The notes beneath the pieces were generated by a model, which worked only from the letters and a program-made list of their open reading frames with translations, had not been told where the DNA came from and did no database searches. 64,000 bases of DNA from Apostichopus japonicus (taxonomy: Eukaryota; Echinodermata; Holothuroidea; Aspidochirotida; Stichopodidae): NCBI RefSeq assembly GCF_037975245.1, contig NC_092577.1:1238001-1302000 (forward strand), in the 5' to 3' direction. A program made the position numbers and the translations under genes. Positions 1 through 12,800 of this stretch are shown piece after piece. The first letter of the stretch is position 1; every line of letters begins with the position of its first letter.

Positions 1-480
1 ATAAAAATGCGTGAAGTTATATTTCGGGTGTTATATTTCGGGTGTATTAAAAAACCTTGGAACGTGAGAATCGACCGCAATGGTTTACACTTTATATACC
101 GTCGCTAGCTTTGTTACTGTTGAACCAGAATAAAACACAGCATAATATGAGGACGAATTTATTTCCAAACAAGTAGAAAGCGGATATACTTCCACATGAT
201 TTGCTTTGGGTTTTTTGACAGAACTCTTAACTTAATTATTACTTAATCAGATGCTTCTGATGGGATAATCCTGAAAGATATCTTAGCACCATTAACGCAG
301 GATTAACGATTTGACAATTATATGCAAACGGATTAACGAAACGACATGGAAATGTCTTTGCAAGGATTCTATTGTGTTTGAAGATATCACCATTTTATGC
401 AATCTTTTGTAAATTTGTAACGAAGATAAGAAATAAACTCTTTAAGTTTGTTGGAGGCTGACGACGTGCGACGATTCAAA
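1..480 (+). other. upstream region and 5' leader of the protease gene
   Basis: No gene is seen here. The region is AT-rich and I could not identify a convincing TATA box or transcription start. An in-frame TAA at 427-429, 18 codons before the ATG at 481, supports that ATG as the true start. Confidence 0.5.
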
Positions 481-507
481 ATGGCGGACAGTATCCGTAA
501 AGAGAAG
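481..507 (+). CDS. exon 1: start codon and first 9 residues
   Basis: The ATG has A at -3 and G at +4, a good animal start context. It is followed by nine codons and the donor GTGAGT in phase 0. Translation joins in frame to exon 2. An ATG at 2891 in exon 2 could serve as an alternative start that keeps the anchor. Confidence 0.75.
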
Positions 508-750
508 GTGAGTAGTACGGAATCTATGTATATGCTATATATATATATATATATATATATATAAGAATATATATATATATATAAGAATATATATATATAT
601 ATATATATAAGAATATATATATATAAATATATATATAGATATATTTATATATATATATATATATATGCAAATATATATATATATATAGGCTATATATAAA
701 GGCTATATATATAGGCTATATATATATATATAAATATATATATATAGATA

Positions 751-781
<31 letters not shown>

Positions 782-784
782 GCA

Positions 785-824
<40 letters not shown>

Positions 825-3800
825 CGATATATATGTATAGGCTATATATATATAGCCTATATATATATAGGCTATATATATATATAGGCTATATATATAG
901 GCTATATATATATAGGCTATATATATATATATACATTTTTTTTAAATTTTATGTTTTAAACATTGTATGCCTTTATAACGTTAGAAGTTGTAATTTTCAT
1001 TTTGTACGTTGTTTTTCAACACAATATATATCGTTACACCATGATAAAGCAGCTGGTAACGTTTCGTTAATAGTTAAATCCACCGTCCTTTTCCCGTACT
1101 TCCTGCTCTCAGCATTATCTACCGTACTGTTTACTTAATCACCTATATTCGTTCTGCATGATGTACGAAAGGTGCCAACACATTGTATATTCCTCTTCGT
1201 TCGTTTACTTCCTTCGTGATAATGTCAGAGGTTTAAGTCAGTTTGTTTATCTTGCTTAACTCGAAATAACTCAGTGACTTTGTTTCCTTTCCTGACACCT
1301 GTATTAGCACCACACTACATGTGGCAGGTTAACAATTTAATGTGGCTGGGATAGGGGAGGGAGGGTGTGGGGGGACAAAGGGCTGGGATAGGAGAGGGAA
1401 TTATCAGACAAACTCGTTCCGCTTTGTGACCATAAAAGAAACATTGCATAGCTCCAGGTATAATGGGAGTGCATTATCAGACTAACTCGTCCCGTTTCGT
1501 GAACATAAAAGAAACATTTCATTCGCTCCAAGTACATAGGGAAATGCATTATCAGACTAACTCGGCCCACTTCGTGAACATAAACGATGGAAGATTATTA
1601 GCGGTTTGTAATTCATTTATAATTATATTTAATAATGAAAATCAGACATTTGTGTCCATTTCTGTGTTTTGTCAATCATTTTTGAATTGCTATGTTGCAT
1701 CCCACTACATTGGGATCCTATTTGGGTATCTCCCACAATCTTTGTATTCCTCCCCTTCTAATGTTTACTCATATCCCACTAGTACTGGATCCCACTGGTG
1801 GGTTGTAGTTGTTTAGCTCTTGTAGTTATTCTTCTAACCAATTGTGTATGTATTTCGTTCCATTCTTGCATTTTTCCAAACCCCCAAACTTTGGTGATTA
1901 AAGTACGCGATAATCGATAATCTAACATACCACCTGTCGAAGAGCTGTGGTCGGTACGTTGTAACACCATAATCCAACAATTACGTATATGACATATCAT
2001 GAATTGGAAACCGATATTGTTGCCGTAGCAACGTCATCAGAAAATTAGTGACATTTGTAGATTACGAAATTTAATAAATAATAACGCAATGAAGATATGA
2101 ATTGTTTAATTAACAAGGAAAGCTAGCAGGAATATAAACAAATCAAGACGTATTTATACAAATCAAGTTGAGGAGAGTGTGGGGAGGGGGGGGGGGTGAG
2201 AGTTGAGAGGGGGTGATAGGTTGTGTTGCGATAAATATCATAGTGTACGATATGAAACCATACAATTTTACATAGCTCACATTTGCCGCTGGTGGTACAT
2301 ACAAGTGTTGCGGTCATTATGTGTTGTAACAGGAAGACAGGTCAATAGTAAATGGTCAATGAAGCGTAGTTCGCAACCTCGTATTATGTATGCGCGCAGT
2401 GTCACGAATACAACGCATTGTCATCGTAACTGTTCCAGTTAGCTAGTCACCACGAAAGAGATTTAACAGGTTACTTAGGTGACCTCAACTTGACCCGGGA
2501 GTTAGAATTAAAGAGTCCAGAGCGAACTTTGTAATGTGTTTGATCGAAACAGGTTTTTTTTTTTACAACAGTATCGTCGATCGCTCACCAACATTTAACC
2601 TGGTCGTGTGTAGGGGTATCTGTTCCCTTTCCAAGGGACATGGTGATACTCACCACGTGACGGAACATCGTCATAATCATACGGTTGCAGTTTCGATATA
2701 AGGGAGACACGGGACACGGGCGCCCTGGCTCTGTCTTGGCTAACTTTTCATAAACAATAAGCTCATATAAATTAACACCTTAATTTTCTTCATTTTTGTT
2801 AAAAGTAGGCCTACTTTGTTATCGGTTTTCGATCATATAATTTTACTGTCTTCCTGATATATATATTTTTTTCAGCCTACATTGTTCCCGATGCAAAGGA
2901 TCGGAATGGCAAGGTCTGTCAGTGGGGAGATCTCCACCATATCGGGCAAACAATCCTATGAAAAACAAAAGAAACAATCCACCCTTTGTTTAATTCTATT
3001 ACTCCTTGTTCTAGTTTTTATTATCGTCGGTATTGCAGTTGCCCTTGTACTAACACTAGGTAAGTTGTCTTAATCAGGGGATTACAGCCGAGGGGCACTG
3101 GGGGACTTGCCCCCCCCCCCCACTTTTTTTTACAAAATAGCAAATAAAATGTGCCCCTTTGATAAAGAACTGTCTTTTGGATATCTTAAGCCTTTGTTAA
3201 GTTTAACATTTTATTTTAATTATTCACGTGCACCATATTAGTATTGATAGCATACTAACACATCATGTACATGCAAGTGATATGGCCGATGCGTATCGGC
3301 TTATAGCATAACGATTGGTGGTTGTGGAAGGAGAAAGTGCACCTCTGATGTTGTGCCCCCCCCCCCACTTTATGGAGGCTTCCTACCCCTATGGTCTTAA
3401 TATATATATGTTTTTAATATAATGCAATATGGTTGTAGAACGTAAAAAAAAACATTGCTCTCAGATTGTATTTCTGTATCACGTTTACGAGACATAACTC
3501 TTTAAATATCTGAGGTTCATCGACTTAGTAGACTGGACTAGCTATACTCTGTCATTTGGTCAGTCGGTTGCAAACTGCAAATCACATGACTTTTATGGCA
3601 ATTGGTCAAGTAAAATATTTTTAAAACTTTTTTTTACCAAATGTATTACAATTTTGCAAAGACAATATGGTATCTGAATGCCATGTACGGGTGCCGTGGA
3701 CGTTTACATGAAGTTAAATGAACATCATGTTCAGTGGCTGCGATAGCCAAGGCAATATGTGCGGAGGTGGGGTGGGGGGCAAGGCGTAAAATGGTGCTAT

Positions 3801-6800
3801 GATTTGACAATTTTTTCACATCTATTGGAAGCTGTTTCTAATGCAAACGATTATTCTAGATCGATATATTTTGGATAAATTGCAGATCTGATTGAGGGTA
3901 TCTGAGGTGGGGGGGGGGGTGGTGCAGGGAAAATCTGGGAGGGGCGACTGTCCCCTTACGCCCCCCCCCCGTAGTACCGTCATTAAGATCTAACAGAAAA
4001 TATTGATTGCTATAAATGGAGGAAGTTATCATTTGTCAGCAATTATTTTAACAAATTTAATAGGCTATTTAACTATGGCCATGCAACATGTTGTTTGGGT
4101 GGATTTTTCATTTCCCTCTTGAAAACACTAAATTTGTCAAACTTGTCAATTTTTCACATTAATGCATTGCATTGGAAGCTGTTTCTAGTACAAAGAATTA
4201 ACCTACTTCTATATAATTTGGATCTTGTAGCAGATCTGATAAGGAATGGGCAACGAGGAGAGGAAGGAGAAAATCTGGGGGAAATTTCCCCTTATGCCCC
4301 CACCCTCTTCCGCCCGCCGCCGCCATTAAACAAAAGCGTAATTACAGTCACATGAAGAATTGTGATACATTTCCTTTGAACAGTTGTTAAACATGTTTTT
4401 GTAAGTTTCGGATAAATAAATATGTACAGAAACGCACGAACAAGTAGTTAATTAATAATGACATTCCGGCCTTCTGCCCAGAGAACACTTTTGAGTTTTA
4501 GAGAAACGAATGCCGACCTCGGCCAGCCTATAATCTTTCAAATATCATAATATATTATAAACTTTTTGACATTTCAGCTCCACCAACAAGTGCAGACACG
4601 ACGGCAACCCAATCTGGTAAGCCAATGTTTTCTTTTATCATATCATATGTAAGCAATAAAATCAAACACGCTTACCGGTTTCAATACACAAGTATACAAC
4701 TCCAAACTGTCAGGTTGGTTGGAGCCACCGTATAAGGAGGTGCTCCCCGGGTATCACAAGAAAGTACACTTTGGAGCGCTGTTCAAATTCCTGTGAAATA
4801 TCTCAAATGGAATTCATTGAAGTCTATGTATGCATCCCTTGCAAACTCTTATAACTTATCTCTGTTTTTTGTTTATATTTTTCATTACTCTCCTCGTTGA
4901 ATACTATTCCGGAAAGTAAACCAGGTCAAACTACCTGATTTGTTCGACTACCTTCTTGTTTACGTGGTTTAGCACGTAGGCCTAGGTTCCGCGAAACGAG
5001 ATGTTTGCAGTTCAAATGTAAGCTAGACTACGCCTAACCAAGTAACAGTATATGACATGGTAATATAGAATTATATTCTAACTAACGATACACAGTAAGT
5101 GAAGGAAAGTGTTTCAACTTAGCTATATCAACAGTTTAATCGCGCTCACTTGCAATATTGTATCATTTTGGCCATTGCTATGCAGACTATTGACACAAAT
5201 GATAGCATTGATGCTACAGTATTGCACGAATCAGTTCTGCTTCCCAGATTTCGAAGGTTTTTTCCTGTAGGTCTACACCCTTAAAGGCATGCTCACTTAG
5301 CAAAATTACCTTGCCATGCTGCTACCAGATCGAACTAGTAAATGGAGAGAGGTCACTGTTGATATGATATTTGTTAACAGGATGCATTCTATGTATACAT
5401 TCAGAATGTATGATGACAATGCATGGTTTGCTTAATGAATTAACTATTTTTTTTTTGACCTGTTATTCAAAGTGGGGGTCGTGACCCTTTGTTGGAGGGT
5501 AACAAGAAAAGTCTAGCAACCTTCAACAACATAACTGATTTCAAAATATAATACTTATTAATGTTGGAGCTAAGTACCCTTAATCGTATAAAATATGATC
5601 AATGGAGAAGAGTCAAATTCTTGAAGGGGAAGGAAATAACTCCTCTAACTTACAAGTATACCCCTTATTTACCAAAGCCACAACATCGGCTGCTGGGGGG
5701 TCATCAAAGTGACAGGAAAGAATGAGGTCACCAACCCAAAATTGTTTGATTTAATGCGTTTAAGTGGCTGCTAAAGGTGATGTTGTTATAATGGGCGACT
5801 TTAATTTTCCTGACATTAATTGGATAGATGGTTCTAGTAGTAGGAAAGGTAGTAATTTTCTAGATGTTGTGCAAGATTGCTTTTTACATCAACATGTTAC
5901 TTTCCCTACTAGGGGGGATAACATCCTGGATCTTGTTTTGAGTTCTAATCCAAGCAATGTTGTTGATTTGACCGGTCTAGGAAAACTAGGAACTAGTGAT
6001 CATGATATACTAGCTTTTGATGTTGTTTGCAAGGTCGTAAGTTCTGTTAGCAAGGAAAAAGTAACTGATTTTTCGAGATCAGATAGAGAGGCAATTGAAA
6101 CTTTACTAAAGGGTACAGATTGGATAAACTTGTTTAGTGATATGAGTGCTTCTCAGTCTTGGCTTTGTTTTGCTGATAAATTAAAGGTCATTATGGAAAA
6201 TCATGTTCCGTGGAAGAATCGTCGTCGTAAAAGCAGTATGCCTCACTGGATGAATAAGAAAGTTAGATGTGCAATTAGGCAAAAACGTAGAATGTGGAAG
6301 TTGTTTAGGAGGACTAAATCTGAATCTCTTTTGGCCAAGTTTAAAATTCATCAGCTGAAGGTAGAATGCTTAGTCTCTGATGCAAAATTGAATTTCGAAA
6401 AAAGCATTGCCCTAAAAATTAAGGATAACCCAAAGGCCTTCTTTTCTTACAATATGTCAGGTCAAAGCAGAAAGTTAAAGATGCAATTGTTTCCCTTAGG
6501 GCACCACAGGCTGATAAGATAGTTACTGATAGTCAGGATCTTGCAGATCTTTTGAACGACTATTTTGTGTCTGTTTTCTGTTGTCTGAAAATACGAGTAG
6601 TATTCCAGATTTTCAGGGGGGCAGTGATAGGCCTAAACTGGATACGGTCTTATTTTCGGATGACGTTGTCTTAAAGGAGCTGCTTCGTCTAAATGTTTCT
6701 AAAGCTTCTGGACCGGATGCAATCCATCCGTATTTGTTGAAGACTTTGCACACTATTTCTGCGTTCCACTCTCGTTGATTTTTAGTAAATTTATGGATGA

Positions 6801-9800
6801 AGGTTATGTTCCTAGGGACTGGAGATGTGCTAATATTACCCCAATTTTCAAGAAGGGTGATAAGACTAAGCCCTGTAATTATAGGCCCGTTAGTCTCACT
6901 AGTGTAGTTTGTAAGGTCATGGAGTCTATTGTTAAAAAGTCTTTGGTTGGTCACTTCAGCAGTCAGTCTTTGATCAGAGAGTCTCAGCATGGCTTTTGTC
7001 AAAAAAGGTCTTGTCTCACTAATATCCTTGACTTTATGGAAGATGTAACAAGCTCACTAAATAGGCAGAAGTCTGTAGATGTTGTGTTTCTGGATTTCCA
7101 GAAGGTCTTTGATAAAGTTCCCCACCAGCATCTTTTCCTTAGGCTGAAGAACATGGGTGTCATAGGGAATTTACTGTCTTGGATCGGGAATTGGCTTGGT
7201 AATAGGGAACAGAGGGTGGTAATTAATGGCTGTGCTTCTTCTTGGCAGAACGTTACTAGTGGGGTTCCACAAGGGTCTGTATTAGGTCCCCTGTTGTTTG
7301 TTGCCTATATAAATGACATCGACAGAGATATTTTGTGTACAGCTAAGAAGTTTGCTGATGACACCAAATTGTATTATGAGGTTTCTTCCAAAAGCGATTC
7401 TGAGAAATTTCAAGCGGATTTAGATAAGATTTTTTCCTGGTCTCAGGGGTGGCAAATGCTTTTTAATATTGATAAATGTAAGGTAATGCACATTGGTAGT
7501 AGTAACCAAAAGTTTACATACAATCTAAATGGTGTGGAGTTACAGGAGGTCTCTGTTGAAAGAGACCTAGGTATCTACATTGACTCGTCTCTGCAACCTT
7601 CCAAACATTGTCTTGAAGCTGCTAAAAGAGGTAATAGGGTTGATGCAGGTTTTCAAGATTGTGTATGGTTTTGACAATTTATCCTTTACCGACTTTTTCA
7701 TGTTTGCAAACAGTAGTTGTACTAGAGGTCATTGTCTTAAACTTCAAAAGTCGCATAGTAGGATTAATATTCGGCATAACTTTTTTTCTAATAGGGTTGT
7801 GAATGAGTGGAATAGTTTGCCTGAGAAAGTTGTACTTGCAAGTAGTGTCAATGGGTTTAAGAATGCTTTGGACAAGCACTTTAAGCATTGTAATCGGGTC
7901 TGAGTGTTTGTGTCTTCAGTTTTTTCCCTCTCTTTATAGGGTCCTTGATGGGGACTTAAGTGTCCCTCCTGATCCTTTTTTCTACTAAACTAAACTAACT
8001 GAAGGCTAACACTGTGGGAAGAAAGTGTACAGTGTTTGCAATAAGTCCATCTCTATTCTCCTTTATCATGTTCATTCTTCAATGATTCCAAGGTTCATAT
8101 CCATGATTTGAATAACTTTGATGTCTAAGGTTTGAAAGGTAAACTTTCCTTCCAAAAATTAGGAAGAAAGTTCTGGGAATGTACAGTAGGTTTTAGACAT
8201 AGCAATAAGTTGTAACTTTGGGCTATGCCCCCCCGCCCCCCCCCCCAAAAAAATGTTTACTCAAACCTACAGTTGTATTGGCTACAAACTTGCATTTCAG
8301 TTAAATATTCAGCTATTTTCCATTGTTTTCTTTATATTAGGACCAGCGCTGATCTCTGGAACAGTTACACTCCAACGAAATTTTACAGAAAATCTTCTCG
8401 ATGACACTACAGAGGAATACAGAGAACTGGAAGATGAGTTCATCAGTTATGTAAGCTGTTACCATAGTAACAAGATCATCTAAATAGTAGAAATGAAGGA
8501 AATATTGATCAGATACTGGCATATACTGATTCTTTTCTGAGCTACAATATGCAATTTCTTTAATATTCGTGAAATGCTCAGGTTAAATTAACATCGATAA
8601 TTTCCTTTTTTTTAAAGTTTCAGCCAATTGAGAACACAGATTCATAAATTTCAAGTAGCTTGCAATAATTTAAGAAAAGATTTGTTGATAATGAAGAGAA
8701 AATGGAAAATTTGCTCTGTGGATCATATTAATTTATTACATGTATTATGTATACATATATATGTATATTATGTTTTCAATTAGTATATATATGTATGTAT
8801 ATATATATCAAATTGTCTCTGCACAGGGGTGGTGTTGAGAAGTGTCAACAATTCAAATATCTTTGTTTGCTACATTTCAATTTTATTTTGGTTATTACAG
8901 GACATTATTGTTTGTATTCTTCTTCATATATTAAGTATTTCTCTTCTTTACAGATGGTTGATGTATTTAACAATGGCAGTTTGGGAGAATACTTTTATGC
9001 TCTGGAAGTGTCTGGGTTCAGGTACTGTATGCTGAACATAACTTTTTACTTCAATATAAAGTAAAGGTGTAGGACCTTAAAGGGTGTGAAGACTCGCGCA
9101 CAAAGAAACGTCTCATGCCGGTAATCTGACCTAGTTTCGAATGAGGTGTAACAGAAGTGTTAGACACCACCATCGATCCCAGAAAATACACACACAGCTT
9201 GCTACCGTCGGTAATTAGACACTAGTGTACAGTCAATACATATAGCTACGGTCAATACCCACAACACAGTGTACATAGCAGCGTGGACATATCAGGTCTA
9301 GATAAAAGATAACAAGGTATCAAGTTTCATTACTGTCTGCATTTTGTAGTGACAAGAAGAAAACGTCATTTGAAAGCAACAGAAAGTTAACTTTTTCAGA
9401 CGCTGCACACCGTTTGGGGCAAGTCTTCAATGCCTTTAAATGGGGTAACTTTGTAGAGTCACTAAAATCTCACCATTACCATAGTCAAATTTAAATTTAT
9501 TATCGGGGTGGTGAGTTGAGAAATAATAAATTAAAGAAAAGAGAAATTGTGACCATTGACTACAGCAGACCATTTTCTCCCTTCATTTTGAGGAGTTTGT
9601 AAATGACCTTTGAACCCTGATTACACTAACTCAAGAAGATGGATATTTATCAAGCTTAATAAGGTTGCACTGAGATATGGAGCAAACAATTTTCATGGTC
9701 CAAAGAACTGTAGAAGAAGCCAAAAATGTATTTTAATTTTTGAAAATATTTATTGTTTCACTTTGATAAAAATACATAAAAATAATTTAAAAAATAATTC

Positions 9801-12800
9801 CAAATAATAAATAAGTTGCCACGTTCAAAGTGTCTTCCACCATTCAATTCTGTTCTAAAGTCATCTTTGGTTGTTTTTGTAGGAAAGCGAAGGATGGGGG
9901 TGGGGAGGGGGGTGGTGTTGCTTTTAGAGGAACCCAGATCTATAGATTTGGTGCCAAGAATCATGTGCAGCATGTGTCCGAAATCAAATAAAAATGAAGA
10001 ACTGTTCCAAAGAAAAGAAATCTTCAAGTAGAACCAAAATATCAAAGGCTGTATCAAGAACTGCTCATTTGTAATACGTTTGTAGTTTACTTTTACCTTT
10101 CACAACAGAAATGGAAGCGTAGTGGTTTACTGGACTCTGACCCTTACACAACTGCCGCCCGGTATCACAGATCCTGATGAACTTGTTACGAATGCAAACT
10201 TTCAGGCATTTATTAGGGAAGAAATTCAAAACGGGATCGACAACGGCAATCTTCCTGGATTACCTGTAAACAGAAATTCAGTGGCCGTCATCCAAAGTAA
10301 TTTTGATACTTCTTTCTATCTTTTCGTCCTTTTTTCTTCAAAATTCTGTTTAAAATCTCATTCCAAGGCTGTTAAAGTATCACGGTTGAATTTTAAAAGT
10401 TCATGACTTGAAATGTAATTGGTCCCCCCCCCCCCATATCTCCCTTTATACTGTCGTTGCCATGGTAAGCTGATAAAGGTAGTATTCCTCATTACTATTC
10501 AGTGTGAGCGAGGGGTTAAAGGGATTCATGAATATTCATGACCGACATAATGATGCTGTTTTCCCCCACTCCAGGCCCTGCCCTCATTTCATAATCCTAA
10601 TTATAATATTATATTTATTATAATTATATTAATTATAATTATTATATTATATATAAGAGCAATATAATGATTTATACCTTTAATATTCTCTTCTCATGAT
10701 GCTTTCTTTTCTTTTTCTATTTCACAGTCAACTATTTAGCTCCTGATTCGTTGCCCCCGCAGCAACCACAAGTATCCCCAGATGGCACAAATCAAAATAT
10801 AGGTAACCTGCTCCCCATTCGTCTAAGACTTAAAAATACCTTGATACCCTAATACTCATTTAGCTCTGGATATATAGGTTATAATAATCATTTCCTTCAT
10901 CAAGTGAATTGATAACTTTTGATTCACCATTTTCAAGTAGAAAATTATTTAACTTCACAACATGAAACAATTAGCAGTGTGGATTCCTTGGAGAGTGACA
11001 AAATGTGACTTTCTGGGGGAAGTCATCCTGTAGTGGTGTAATTTTAATATCTATTGTAACCAGCTGCAGTGGCGGAGCTAGGGTATTGGTCGGGGGGGGT
11101 GGGCGAGAATGGTCTGTAGGGGCGCTTTCGTCACTATCTAAGCTGAGCGCCACCACAGGTTGGCGCAGAGCGTACAGAAATTTTTTGAGTAAAGATACTT
11201 CCTAGATCGCCGGAAATGACCCTTTCCTGGCCTTGCTAATTTGCAGATAAACGAAGAATAGATAGGTTTCATCGTCAACAAAATGTGACAAATGTCAATA
11301 GGTAGATGAGAGCGCAATAAAAAAGTAAATAATCGCAAATAAGTAAAAAGTGGTAAAAAGCTGAAAAGGGCGCCAGCAGTCCATTTGAGTCCGTCAGGGG
11401 GGCATCCGCCCCCCCCCCCTGACTGTATGGATGCTCCGCCACTGACCAGCTGCTTTTGAAATGCATGCCTCCAGTAAAGTTTGGAATGTTAAGAGACCGG
11501 AAAAACAGAGAGAACAAAGAAAAGAAACATAAAACAAGAAGAGATGTTTATTTCATTTAGGAAGTGTTTGGTAAAGTGTTATTTCTGTCTTTGCTAGTGA
11601 CATGCTCAGACCAGCCATGCATGGAAGACGGAATCTGTCAGGAGGATGGGAATGGAGGTTTTGTGTGCATTTGCCCCCCTAACTTGACAGGGGATCGATG
11701 TCAGACCGGTGAGTTTATATCAACACCCTACCCCCCAAGTCCCCCCACCCCCCAAGTCCCCCCACCCCCTAAACCCATCCCGCCCACACACAAGAAAAAT
11801 TCCGATTACAAAAGCTTAAAGGAAATTAAGTTGTTAATTTCCAACTTGATCTAAAAACATTTTGTTTTTTAACAAAATCTCCTTGGTTCCTGCAACATTA
11901 GGAAATATTGTTTGGTCCAGGGAAATTTGAGGCCAAGAAATTGTTTGGGGGGGGGGAGGGGGGAGGAGGGTGGAAGAGGAGACTGAAACGAAATTTACTG
12001 TAATTTGTTTCGATCTATGAGGTGTTTATGATACATGTTTTACCAGTCTAGTCGTATTTTGAATAGAATTTGGTTCATAAATGAAGGCATGTTCTAAACT
12101 GATGTCATCATTTTTGTTCATAAATTTATATTTAATAATACTAAGCAAATAATCAAGTGACCCTCGAATGCTACCATGTTCTAAACTGTTACGACTTCAA
12201 ATGCAAAGTTCAGTGCAGCACAACTTATGCGCAATGTTTATTGCTAGTCGATTCTAACTCCATGATTGCAAAAACCCAGGCATCTTACCCCACCAACCCC
12301 CTTCCCCTCCCCCAACCATCACATTTCTAAATGAAATGTTTTAGCCCTAATACAGCTTGTACAGTGGTAGCCATGAAGTCTGCCAAAGTATCTGGACACG
12401 TGCGTGGTGTATACAGGCAATCAGCAGGCATTAACAGATACTACGAGAAACATGATTGTTTAAATACTCAATTTTAGTGGCATCTGTTTACCATCGTGCT
12501 GTTGTCCCTAGGTATAACACACACAGGAATCTAATCAGTTATTGGTTTAAATGCTTAACAAAGAGCAACTTGAGCATATTTACAGAACTTTGATCCATTT
12601 CCTCTCCTTTGTCCAGTGAAAATGAAAGTATCATCAACATCCCCTCCTCCTCCGCCCATCCTTCCCCTCCCCGAGCAGTTTACGAAAAAACAAGCACACC
12701 CATACCGTACATGAGCTTACTGTGAGAAAACATTCCTAATATATGTCACGAAACGTTAAAAATATGATGATTTGAAATGCTGCTGGGCAATATTTTTTCT

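Larger units (their letters stand above)
508..2875 (+). other. intron 1
   Basis: It contains the AT microsatellite (535-935), a G tract near 2185-2196 and an X-box-like palindrome at 2019-2032. I see no other exon. Confidence 0.6.

Noticed and set aside
833-1138. Tyr/Ile-rich frame
   Set aside because: Translation of the AT microsatellite.
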